This document shows positions 1 to 13,100 of a stretch of DNA of 64,000 nt, one piece after another. The stretch is from Anthonomus grandis grandis. Lineage: Eukaryota; Arthropoda; Insecta; Coleoptera; Curculionidae. Each line of letters starts with the position of its first letter. Position 1 is the first letter of the stretch. The translations under genes were made by a program, and so were the position numbers. The notes beneath the pieces are model-generated. The model had not been told where the DNA came from. It did not search any database and saw only the letters and a program-made list of their open reading frames with translations. The stretch is taken from assembly GCF_022605725.1 (NCBI RefSeq), contig NC_065552.1:29771879-29835878 (forward strand). The letters are read 5' to 3'.

Positions 1-990
1 ATATGTGAAAACCTTTTTTATGAAAATTCTGTTACTATGGGTGGAATTCTCTACTGAGTATTTTTGTAATACGCTTTCTGTACTGGAGCGGTTCTCCAGT
101 ACAGAAAGCTTATTCAGGGGTACCTAAGGCTTAAAATACCCTTGTATTACAAACACCGATCTTAGACGCTCGGCATATTAGTTGAAAAATAATTTTTTTA
201 AAACAAGATTATGCATTTATAAGAGTAAAGCTTGCGGATGGGAAAATGAAAATTTGTAGCACATCATTCTGTTACAGCATTGCAAAAGACCAAAAGACGT
301 CGGGATCTTTTTCGAACATAACAATAAGGATGTTAAAAACCAACCCCATGGCGACGAGTCTTGATTCTACTTGTATTACATAATCCTATTAATAATTATT
401 CTGGAAGCAATTATTCAAATAAAACAACATTTTCGAACTACGTCAGTATTTTTGTACATCAAATATTTTCAATTCTAAATACAGGGTGTTAGGGGTTCGA
501 TTTCCGATACTTTACCTTCTTGTTGTAGGTAAAATTAGACGTAAAATACATGGCTTGCTCATGAAGCAGCATATCACCAAATGGCGTTTCAAATTTAAAG
601 AGCAATAAACCTTGAACATTATATTACAATCCATTCCACATTTTTACCGCTCTATAGATGAGACATCACCGATATGATGCACAATTTCATGGAATAATAA
701 AACGTTGGCAAGTTAATGCATGTTCCAACCTCAAGTTCTTTAAGGCTCTAGACAAAGTTTCAAACTTTTGTTTTAGTTGTCAATATTCTGTGGATAAAAC
801 TAAAGATATGTTGATTCTGCTTATTAAATATATTTAAAAGTTCTTGATGATTATATATAGGTATTATATACCTATCTACAAATAAATATCGGGAAATAAA
901 AAATCGGCATATATGAAATTTTATTTCCCGATATTTATTTGGTGTTTTTTACTTAGGTATGTTAAAGATATATTTTATTTATAGGCTTAC
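1..990. other. Partial dia intron
   Basis: No exon of the remaining FH2 was found here. An ATACAGGGTGTTAGGGGTTC stretch at about 480-499 looks like the terminus of a common insect DDE transposon. A perfect inverted repeat lies at 879-941. Confidence 0.5.
879..941. repeat. Perfect 23-bp inverted repeat (hairpin)
   Basis: Arms 879-901 and 919-941 are exact reverse complements (core AAATATCGGGAAATAAAA), with a 17-nt loop. It lies in a dia intron and would form a strong RNA hairpin in the pre-mRNA. It may be a small foldback element. Confidence 0.85.
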
Positions 991-1109
991 CGGTCTATAT
1001 GAGGCATTTCATCATAAAAATTAAGTAACTCCGGCCACTTGGTCTCCACGGTTTCCGCTATGTAGTGTAACAACGTTTGTTTGTTTGTCGAGTCTTTTGT
1101 GCCTGTTAA
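991..1109 (-). CDS. dia: dia exon 17, FH2, last exon in the window
   Basis: Residues 847-886. It reads LTGTKDSTNKQTLLHYIAET, then KWPELLNFYDEMPHIDR, matching 'LRDTKSADQKMTLLHFLAELCENDHPEVLKFPDELAHVEKASR'. It ends two bases into a codon at a GTAAGC donor, so the gene continues left of position 1 with the rest of FH2 and the DAD. Confidence 0.95.
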
Positions 1110-4100
1110 CTAAGAAAAAATAAATAACATAAAAACAAATCAGAAGAGAAAAATAAAAATTGCATACTTTAGTCAAAAAGCTCATCTCGAAACCGTATAC
1201 ACCGCCATTCCTGGTACCAGTGTTCATGTAGTTGCCCATAAGTAAAATCAACTCCAAAATCCTAGCGAATTTTTTGCTTCGTTTTACTTCTTCACATGCG
1301 GCCGTCGCTGCTACAATGTCCTAAAAGAAAATATAAAAATAAAAAACCCGATATCAGCTAAATAAAACAACGGAGCAATGTACTTACAGGTTTTGTATCA
1401 CTGACCATCTCCACGTAATGATGTTTAAAACTAAGCGATTTTAGTCTCGGCAGCAGTCTTTTCACCTCCGACATTTTAACGCAAAACTGCTCTGCTTCCG
1501 TTAGTTCGTTGTAACGATCCGATAATTCGCTCAGCTTTTTTAGTTGGTCTGGTGGTGGTAAATACTAAAATAAAATACATGACTGTTAAATAACGATCCT
1601 GTTATACTTTATATCTAAAAAGTATTAAATTTAAGGAGAAAAAATACAAAAATTTTAATAGGAAAAGTTAATTTAGGAATCATATTAATTGAAAGATATA
1701 AGTTTCAAGCACTTTATAAGATATAAAGTTCATATTAGTTATATTAATTAATACTAAAGTCAATAAATTAAAAAAGTTTCAAAATAGATGTAAGGATCCT
1801 AAAAATACGTACGATAGCTTTAGAATAATATCTAGAACATTATGCTAGCTAGTATTAGAAAAGTGGCTATGTTCATAAAAAATTGGGAAAGTTATAAACA
1901 ATTAAATGATGAAAAAATTTACAAAAAACTTAAAAAGCAGGACATTTTCAGTAAACCGCTTTTTTACAATTTTAGCCTGGTGTGTTTCGAGTCGTTGTCA
2001 TGTTGGAATGTGAATTTTAGAGGCATTTTCCATTTCACATAAGGCAGACCTATTCCATAAGCCAAAAAGCTGCACACTATATTGCCGCCACTATATTTTA
2101 CAGTTGTAGCAACGTACTTTGGGTCAAGCCTTTTTCCTGCAAGACGTCTTACAAATTGACATAAGAAATTTAGATTGATCAGAAAAAAGTCCCTTTTTCC
2201 AATTGTGGGTAATCCAGTTTTAATGAAACCTAGCAAGTATCATTCTTGCGTCCCTATGTTTCTTATATAAGAAGGATTTTTTGGCAGGTTCTCTCGCTGG
2301 TAATCCACTAAACGACGTTGAATAGTCCCGGAAGACACGTTTACGTCCATTTTTTGGAATCTTTATCACACAGGAAAGCTTAAAAAAACTCTCTATCTGT
2401 TTATTTAAAACTGCCCTAGAAAAGGCTATATCTTAATCTCACAAAAAAAAATCAGACTCACAAAAAAAATATCAATAGATAGGCTTTTTCTTTAAAAATT
2501 CGCTTCAAGCAAAACCATCTGGAGTCTTTAATTCTCAGATGTAAAATGACCAGGTACCTGCAAAAACCTTGCAATGAAGAATCAACATTTTCAGATTATG
2601 CTTCAATATGAATTTTCCATTCAATAATTGGTTAAATAAATTTGTACTCATTTAAATAGATATTCATTGCAAATATGGTTATTTGCTAAACTGTTTTTCC
2701 TATGGAGAATTATAAACCTAAACCATGCCTCTTATACTTTTACAATACTATTAACTTAAGATTGTCGCCGTTTTATAAAATTATTCTAAATTTTGCGATA
2801 TTCGATTTTTTGCGAATCTTACCGAACGCCTACATATTTATAGATTCATTAAATCTTAACTTTCATAAAACTGTGGCATTTATATGTTTTATTCGCGTTG
2901 CTTTCTAAAAGTTATAAACCTAGAAACTTACCTGTATTAATTGTTCTGTAACACTTTGAGTTAGAATATTCTGATCGCATCTGAGCAACGCTTTTTTGAT
3001 GTCGTCATAAACCATGTGTTTTAGACTGCCATTAAGTAAGATCAAAATATTCTGAGCTGTTTTACCGTCCAACACTTTAAGTTCTTTCACTTTTTTTAGG
3101 GTACCAGTATTACTAATCCTAAAACATATAAACATTTTAAGTAATTTACTATATAAGGTTTTTAGTAGTTATTTAGTATTGGAACTTACTTATCGGTCGT
3201 ATCTTCCGTCATTTTAACCGGTTTTGAAGAAAACTTTTTAGCCAAACCGTCTAAGATGTCCGGTTCGGCCAATTCTTCTTCTTTCGCTTTCACCCAAAAT
3301 GACTTTTCCGATAGTTTTTGTGGCATAATCTAAAAGAACAGAAGCTTGAAATATATTTGGTGAACATACTAACAATCATTAACTATTATACAAATCCTTA
3401 ATTAATTAGAAGTTGTGAAATAAGTTTAGAGAATAATATTATTAATGTTTTGATTTCAAAAATGTCTGCTTTTTATTACTGTACGATTATGACAAATAAA
3501 AGGTCTCATCAACACAGTCGCAAATCTCACAGTTATCTTCGGATTAGAACCAGAAAGTAATGTATACAGGATATATGTCTGTTAAATTTTAAAATATTTA
3601 CGCACTTTGTGGTCAATATAGATGTGTTTACAGAGTTGCTAAATTTTTGTTTATTATATACAGGCTATTACTGAGTAATTTTAGAAAATTTTTAGTTTAT
3701 TAAATACTGCTACTCATTTTAATTTTTTAAATAAGAATCTGCAATTTTTACTTAATATTTACACACAATTTTTATCGCCTTTAAATTGATGCACGAACAC
3801 TTCGTACAAAAAATAGGTATCATTATAATTTTGTCCTAAGAATGGAGCCGGTTTCTATGCAATAATATCTCTTTGTTTTTCTTTTTTGTTGTTAAAATAT
3901 GTTTCTATTACTAAATTACTAAAAATCCAATTTTTTTAAGAAAACATTTTTGAGTAAATTGGTAGTTTAAGTAGCTCTTTTTTCCATAATTCATAGTTTT
4001 TTAGTAATTAATAAAACCAATTTTTCTACTAAAGTACTTACTTTACACACTTCCCAGTATTTATAAAGGGTTTTTGTACGTTACACGTGTGTAAGATTTT

Positions 4101-7100
4101 TTATTTATAGAAATTTTCCATTCAAATTCAAAATAAATTTATTTATCAATAAAATTACAAACATAATTATCAATTTACAATAAATAAATCATTATTATAA
4201 ATAGGGCCATGCCTCGATTATGAAACCGTTAGCACAGATGCAAACCTGTGTAGCAAGACCCTTTTTTTAAAAAAGAATAATGAATAATAACAAAGAATAA
4301 TAATAACTATTAACCTGGCCAATATAAGTACTTTTCTTAATACAAATTTATGATAATACAGTTTTTGTTTTTTATTTAACAGTAAAAGAAATACCAGAGG
4401 AAGGTAGGTAGACGCGCAAGGGATGCAAAAGAAAACATGGCATGTAAACAAATGGTACTTGTAAAGAAATTTTAGATGGAGGCGAGCGGATACCGAAGCC
4501 CTATAAAAAAATGTATACAGCCATTTTCATGGTTTTTAACACCTTAATTGTATTTATTTCAAATTATATTAAGCATTCCATTGCTGTTTCTCAAGGAAAT
4601 AATTTTGAATATATTTTTGTAAATACTGCTATTGAAAATTGTTTAACATGCTCAGGCAATTTATTCCAAAGTTGAGAGGCTACAAAAACAAAAGATTATT
4701 GAAAATTTGTGTGTCTATGCTGTGGGACTAAATAAATTTATCAATCTAGTGTTATACATATGAAGATGACTTTTAAAATTATTTACTTAATATAGAGGCT
4801 CTCCCGTTTTTAAAATGTTATAAATAAAGGTGTACATATGGCATTTTCCACGATTTTTTCGTATTCAAAATAAAATCGTTATTTAAATAGGGAGTAATAT
4901 GATTCCTAAATAGTATTTTGAATGCAAAACGCATACAGCAGTTTTGGTGTTTTTGTATAGAGTAAGCAGTTGTTTCAGTCAAGGAATGAGAATACAATTC
5001 TGTTACAAAAAATTAACATTCAATAAAAAAGGATTATTTAACACACTTGTTACATAAATAACTATTTTAGGGGTAATTTACATTTTTTTTTATATCCAAC
5101 ATGTACAAATTTCCATTTGTTTCTGACCTGTAAAGGACGTATATCGAAAAAAAAAATTAAGTTTGAAATAATTTACGGTTGAAATTATTCTTTAAATCTG
5201 TTGACTATAAAATTTATTGACCAGAAAAAGCGCTTTTCTAACATCTTAATATCTCTTATTATTTTCTAGAGAGCTATAGTGGCACTTAAAACGGGAAGAA
5301 AATACATGTAACAAGCTTTAGGAGGTTTATTTATTTCAAATAATGTGACAAAAATGAGGCGTGGCAAGCCCAGTAAATAAGTGGATATTTAAAAAATTAA
5401 AAGTAAAGAGATGTAATGCAGTAGCCTAATAACTTACAAAAAAAAACGAGCTACGATTTTTTAAAGCATTTTTACTTTAAAATATCTTTATGGGATAACG
5501 CTACTAGTAGGTACACAAAAACAGCTTATGCATTAAATACAAAAGACAACAATTTGCTGATGCCGCAAAAATAGCCTTTATTAAAGGTTTTATCAAAAAT
5601 ATTAAACTACTGACAAAAACGTTTCAATTGTGCACTGAAAATTCCCATAGGGTACAGTTTTGAAGATTAAAAAATAAATCATAAAATCTCCGATCGTAGC
5701 AATGGCCGTGACTCGTTAGTTCAATTTGATTAGAGCTACAGATCACCAAATGAGTAAAGTTTAGTTTTTAATCTTCACTAATTTGCCCCCGTCGGTATGT
5801 CTAACCTACCGCTTTCCAGTTGGCCTTTTTCAACGGTCCTTTCACCTCCCACTTCTTCTTGGGTTTCAAGCCGTGTGGTAAAAGATCCGGCTGGGCTAAT
5901 CCCGGTAGAGGCACCATGCCGAAAGGGGGCGGGGGAGCTCCCATGCCTGGAGGAGGAGGAGGTCTTGGACCGCCTCCCATTCCAGGAGGGGGCGGGGGTA
6001 TTGGAGGACCGCCACCCATACCTAAAGATGATTTAATTCAGCTCACCTCGACAATTAGATAACTTCTAAACCACGCATGATTTTATTGTTAAAACTTAAT
6101 AATATTGCCTTCATCAAAACCGATAAACGATCAAGATTTGATAATTTTATCGTACAATACTAAAAATTGAAAATAAGCTACACAAATGCAATGTATAGCA
6201 TCAATACCACAACTGGCTTATTTATACTAACACAAATTACTCTAATACGATACGAGATACGATTGTTATCTCGATTCTGCACCGCGGCCACACTATTCGG
6301 TATATGAATATCCCATACTAAATGGATGGATCCTTACTTTTGAAATTAGACATCATATTGTTAACATTGACACACTGACACTTGCTACTTAAGTAATTTG
6401 AAAAGAACCTCAAAGTTGTTCCCGATACTTAAGACTTTTAAAGACTGCCTTTAAAATGGTACAAAGAAGAAATATTATATTTTGTCTGATAAATACGTAC
6501 AATCTTAAGCATAAATGCAAAAGTTCTTTTTTCTTGTGAATTTTTCCCATTTTATTATTATGAACATCATAAAACGGGACCAGACTTGGGATGCATATTC
6601 CAGAATAGACCAGACATACGAGAAATTGAAAAGCTTAAAGAATCAGAACTAAATCTAGTGATAAAATTTAAGATTCTATAGCGTCTAACAATACTTTAAG
6701 ATCCTGTAACAGTTCTAACCTTCTCAAAAACTTATCAATATTATCGTCGGCTTACAGCAAAAACTCACGTCAATATTTTCAGATTTTGAGATTTTGATAA
6801 ATATCACTAAGTCTAATGTTGTTCTATCACTGAACCAGATATTAAACGCTTAAAAACTCACTAAGTACCAAAAAAGAAGTCCATAAAAATCACACATTAA
6901 GCCTGTTTTGAGTTCATGCAAAAACTCACTAAGTGACTTAATGAGTTTTATATAATAAATGTGGTGCCATCACTGGGATTTAGTGAGTTTTAAACGTCAA
7001 AATAAAATTCTGTTTTCTAACCTACAAATTCTTAGTTTAATTTATTATTTTTGTCGTGGCGGGTAAAGTGTACCGTAGTGCGAATATAATTTGATTTTTC

Positions 7101-10100
7101 TCAGTCATTATTTGTTTAGAAAATGTACTCAAACCGCACAAATAAGTTCGTTACGTTCGATTTACAATCAGTGATACAAATTCCATCTTCCGATGTTTAA
7201 CCGATGTATTACAGCCGAAAAATTAAAATGAAATTGGAACATCACTGTATAATTGGTTTATAGGCTTAAAGCCGGAAGTAAAACACGTAACCTTATATTC
7301 GGACACATGCGGTGGACAAATCGAAACCAGAATATTGCTACTCTATTTCTTTATATTGTTCAGACAACTGCGGTTGATATCATAGAGCATAAATTCTTAG
7401 AAAGTGGCCACAGCTACCTGGAGGTTGATTCCATGCACAGTGCCATTGAAAAAGAGAAAAAATATCAACCAGTTTATGTAGTCCATGACTGGATAAGTAA
7501 TTTTAAACGAGCTAGATCCAAACGTAACCGAAATAAAATTTGGAGATCCATTCATCACCAAAGAGTTTAAGTTTAATGAATTTCTTAATTTACTGGATTT
7601 ATCCAAGACTTTATTTAGAAATAAGACAACTGATTGTAATAATGATAAAGTAAACTGGTTGAAAGTAAAGTGCTTCAGATTTCAGAAAATACAGCCTGGT
7701 ATTCTTGAATACCGCTATGATTATTCTGGTGAATATAAAAGCATTAATATTGAAAGAAAATCGAGAGCCACTCAAAAAATTGACTATAGTACCTTGGAAA
7801 TAAGCAAGTTGTACAAAACTATGCTGCCAATATCAGGTAAAAAAAAAGAAGACCTTTTAAAGTTATGCGAAAAAGGAGTGATACCTAATGAGTACGATGG
7901 TTGGTATAAATCGCTGCCAATAAGCACAACATTGAAGGATGTGATTCCTGAACCTGGATATTCTGACTCAGACGGGGAGACGTTTTATTTCTTAGTTACA
8001 GTATGTTTAACAAAATTTATTATTAGGATTTGTATTTTTTTTAATAAAAAAGGTATATTACCAAAAAAAGTTTACTAGTTTTTCAACATCAAGTTTATTT
8101 ATAAAAATTAACTCATTAAGTCAGTAATTTGACAATATTTCACATAAAATGAAAACTCACTAAGTCACATTTTATATTTTTCTTTCCAATTATTGATTAA
8201 CAAAACACTACTTTTTCAATATTATTTTGCTGTTAGTTTTGAAATAACACACAAAACCATATTTTATTGCCGGAAACTAAAAACTACAAAATGATTTTTT
8301 CCCAAAACCACCTAAACCATCGGCATTAGTAAACAATTGATTTTTCCAGAAACTATCATTTTTGACTTAATGAGTTTTTGCAGCAAGCCAATGTTATAAT
8401 CATAATATGTAATTGAAGATTTAGTTTTAGCAAAAGAACATGATAGAGATTGGTTTAAAAACTTAATTATCAGCAAACATAAGTAAGTTTAAGTCTAGTA
8501 AAAAGAAGAATAATATAGTTCCATGTTATTAGTATACCACATAGGTTACCTCAGTCTATACAGTTGTATATTCTATTTAATTGGAGAAGTCTATGAAGTG
8601 GTGTAATTATAAAATAGAAATAGAAATAATTTTTTACATAAATATACGCCTTTTTAACAGAACTCTTGTTTATTTCATTTTGTTCTTTCTTGATTATTTA
8701 GACTTCCATATTCTAAATTCTCGATAAAATTTGATACTCGTGTGTCAGTCTAATAGTAAATACTCATGTCAACTAAGCATGTTCTCTTCTATTTTATAAG
8801 GTTCAATTCTGAGGCTTCTTTGCTTTTTGGCATTTGTACCTCGGACGCACTGTCGTCCCCGAGTACCTTCTAATTTTAAGCACAATCTACAGACTGAGCA
8901 TTTCATAAATATAGTCTTGGAAATACTAAATTCATACCCAAAAACCCAATATCTTGGAATCAAATGCAATTTCAGTCAACTGACTTTGACAATAATTTCA
9001 TATTTATTTTATTTTTCAATTTTTAAAAAATATTTGCTCTTGATGAGTTTGAAATTAATCGTAACACGTAACACCTTATCATGGGCTGTGGTAAAAGGAA
9101 AGGAAAACTAAGGGACACGTCAATGTTAGACAAGAGCCGATTTTCAGCGATGAATTGGTAAGAACCGCGGTTATCCTTTTGGTTGACAACTTTGACAGGT
9201 AAAAGTGACGTATTATTTCCCCACCACTTAAAAATTCTGATTTAAAGAAACAGTCGCTGAAATGAATTGGTTATTGGAAATTAAAGAGTTTATGTTTCTG
9301 TTTTTCTTTTCTGTTTGATTAAAAAATGAAGTTGAATTTTTTGATTTTCCAGAGGCTTAGCCACTCTTTTCTCTCGAATAAAAATGCTTTTATTGCATCT
9401 AAAATAAATTATGTATAATGGTCATGTAAATTTGCATGGGTGAAGCCATAAGCACCTAGTGCAGGAATTAATTTTAAATTTTCTCTCTTTTAAGGGCGTA
9501 TATCATATCGCAATTCTCAATCAATTTTTTACAATCTAAGCCTTCTTCTGGACTGTATAACCGAAAGTTTAACCCAAGTCCAAAATCGGGTAATAATTGG
9601 TAAATACCAAACGCCAAACAGCTGATCTGTGACGTCACGTTTTCTCCTATTTTAGTTAAAACCAGAATCGGAGAAACGCATTGGTAAATAGAACCATTCG
9701 ACGCTGAAAATCGGCGAAGAAAATTAAAAAAAGGACTAATAAAAAAATAATTTCTTAAAAATAAATTAATTTTTGATACAGGAAATTAAAGTTTACTAAC
9801 CTGGCATCGGTGGAGGTGGCGGTCCGCCCATGCCAGGCATGGGCGGCGGGGGTGGTCCGGCACTTCCGGGCATCGGAGGTGGAGGAGGTCCTCCTCCTCC
9901 CATTCCCGGCATGGGAGGAGGAGGTGGCGCCCCTCCGCCACTACCGGGTATAGGAGGGGGAGGCGGGGGGCCGCCACCCCCGCTCATCGGGGGAAGTTTT
10001 CCCATTTTCTCTATCTAAATAAACAAAATAAAATGGGTAATAAATTAGCTTTAAAACAATATTATGATTTACTATAACAGGGTATAATAGCGGAGCGAAT

Positions 10101-13100
10101 TTCTTACATGTCAAGCGATATATTATTTCGGGCCACAGTTATTTGTACTAATAGTGACGCTACTTTCTCTTTTGAATAAAGGAGTGTGGATTCTATTATG
10201 TTGCAAATAAATGCAGACGCTAAAATTCCTCTAAAATAAAGTTGTCTTATAACGAGGAGGAGTTATGAGATATTTAGAACTAAACACACGGAGCTGTTTG
10301 GGAGCGTTTAAATACAATATTATACAAAAATCTTATCTTTATACCTATATTTAGATTGTATCTCTTTTGTAAATTGCATATATGCTTAAACAGCATACCT
10401 ATCAACTATGGTTCGTTGAAAAACACTGAGTGTTTAAAAATAGTCTTGCAAATAACAAACAATGTAGTGAAAATACGCACTTCTTCTAAAAAACTAATCT
10501 GCTTACAGCTCGTTTCCGATGAAATTTGAAACATTTAAAGGTGTTTAGTCTTCAAGAATCGATTTTGTGTAACATTGGTAAATTTCGCTTGCTTATTGAC
10601 GATTGTCACCGTTTCTTTGCTGGTTTTTCAACATTATTTAAAATGGCTAAAACAAAAGAGTTATCGGTAAAAACAAAAGGTATTATCATTGGACTTCAAA
10701 AGGCTGGAAACACTAACCGTCAAATTTCGACGGATATGGGAATTCCAAGGCGGACTGTCGATTATAATGTTAGGAAATTCACCAGAGAAGGGACTATTAG
10801 CAACAAACCTCGATCGAAAAGGCGAAAGGCAACAAGTTTAAAGGAGGATTTAAATATAATTACAAGCAACCGCAATAGACGCCTTACCTCCCCTGAAATC
10901 ACAGCAAAAATCAACAAGGAGCGTAAAAAAGCGGTCAGTGTTTCGACAGTAAAACGGCGACTTTATAATGCTGGTCTTAAAGGACGTTTACAAAACAATT
11001 TTAAGTGACAATGTACTTCCTTCTGGTACTCGAATAATTGGGGAAAACTTCATCTTTCAACATGACAATGACCCCAAGCACACGTCGAAGTTGTGCAAGC
11101 AATATTTAGGTCAATTACAAAGGCAACATCTTCTGAAAGTTATGGTATGACCCCCACAATCACCGGACCTCAATCCTATAGAATTACTGTGGGATGAACT
11201 GGATAGACAAGTGTGAAAATCATGCCCTACATCAAAAGAAGACTTGTGGCGGATCATCCAAGAAGAGTGGCACAAGATACCTCAGGAAACTTTGGACAAA
11301 TTAATTACTGACTACCGAAACTCTGTGAAACTGTTATTAAAAATCGAGGCGGACGGACATGTAGATGAATCCAAAATTTGATTCAAATTTTCTTAAATTT
11401 AATTAATTGAAAAATGTATTGTTTGTATTATTCATTTTGTTATAAATAAACCGTTTCATAAGAATAACTGATGGGTTTATTATTCCTAGTTATAACTTTA
11501 AAACAGTCATATATAGGCAAATACTTTTGAGCGGTAGTGTATAATATGAGAAAGAATAATGTTGAAGTTGATTGGTTTAACGCTTGTATATATAGGGGCA
11601 TTTCTTATATGAAAGTTCGGAATATAATGATTTTTAAATTGGAATTATTAGGGACAAAACGCTTATATCTCTGAAATGGAAATATGTGGAGGCTTAAATT
11701 TTGATACAAAAATTTTTATAATAAAATGATTTGGTATCTGTCTAAAAACTTTTTCAAAAACCTTTAAAAGTTAAAATATTAACCTTGAAAATTAACATTT
11801 AAAAAAAAAATTACTTAAAAATCCTCAAGACAAAATCTTTGAAACGAAGAAAGTAGAGAGACGATCCTAATAAATTGATTGAAAATCATGTCATTTTTTT
11901 AAAATTTAAAAGTAACATATTCTTGAACCTGATCTTAAAAGTTAAAAAAAAACAAACAAAATGAAGCTTACCGCCTCAGTTCACAAAAATTGTCTCTTTA
12001 CGCTCCTTGTTTTCATTTTTATTAACGTTTTCTTAAATATTTTTAAGGTTTCTCAGTTTTATTACTTAATGTTCTTGTTGTTCTTTTATTATTAATTTTT
12101 TCTGTTTTGACTTTTGACTTTTTTTTTAATTTCTAGTGAAACTCCTTTAATTGGTCCAACACAATCAGGTTTATCAGACCACAAATATTAAATGAACCAT
12201 TGTCAATTCTCAAACAAAACCGCTAAGAATATGAAACTATCATTTATATAAGATATCTAAAAATATTAAAATTAACTTACTTTGAAATATAAAAACAAAA
12301 TTGAAATGAGTAAGATCATTGAACATACCTATTTAATTTGTCCAGGCATTATTTTTTCTAGGCTAATAGAGACATTTCATCTTCTTTTTAATAAACATGC
12401 GCCATTTAAAACAGCTCAGATAACAAAAAGAACAAGTTGTTGCATCATAGATAATATTGAGTACCTTATTTCCCTTAGAAATAAAACATGATCCAAATAC
12501 AAAAAAGTTAAAAAAAAAACTGCAAAAATAACTTCCAGTTATCGTAAATGCGGCATTTTCTGAAACTCTTAACCCTGAGATCACATGTATCAAGCTTATA
12601 TGGTGAGGATCAGAATTGCATGTTGGCCATTTTGTTTGGCAACATTGACAGGACTTTGCTAACGTTGACTGGTGGAACATCATTTGACTTTGTTTTTCCA
12701 TGGTTGTCGTAAGCGTAAAAACACTAACCTCACTTTACTTTACTGATTCTAATTAGTCAAATCTGTATCCATTGTTACCCATTAAATTTACAATTAATCC
12801 AATGTACATTAAATTATGAATATTTATATTAAAATAGGAACTTACCAAAGTAGGATCCAGTTTTCCATCTCCACTAGCTAAACTTTCTAACTTAGCAAGT
12901 TTTGCTTCAGCCTCTCCTCTAGCGACCAGCGCTTCGTCTAGCTGCTTTTGTAATTCCTGCACTTTTCCCGTGTCTACTGAAGGCGGTCTTTCTATTTAAA
13001 TCATGTAAAAACAAACAAATCGATCAATACAGTATTTAAGCTTCAAAGAAATAAAATTTAATAAATTACCTTTTAACTCTTCCAGTAGGGGTTGCAAGTC

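Noticed and set aside
5797..6062. Open frames on the plus strand across the FH1 exon
   Set aside because: They mirror the GC-rich proline repeats of dia exon 12. The minus strand has conserved FH1/FH2-linker sequence with matching splice sites.
6251..6275. Small inverted repeat CGAGATACGATTGTTATCTCG
   Set aside because: Short arms of 8-9 bp. Not distinguishable from chance in a window this size.
8769..9111. Overlapping frames on both strands
   Set aside because: No start context, splice sites or recognised motifs. Length is within chance for this composition.
9786..10018. Glycine-rich plus-strand and alternative minus-strand frames over FH1
   Set aside because: By-products of the repeated CCN/GGN codons. 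Only one frame splices in phase with neighbouring dia exons.
12363..12701. 112-codon minus-strand frame
   Set aside because: The plus strand reads as a LINE ORF2 linker, and the minus frame is cysteine/phenylalanine-rich without a pattern.
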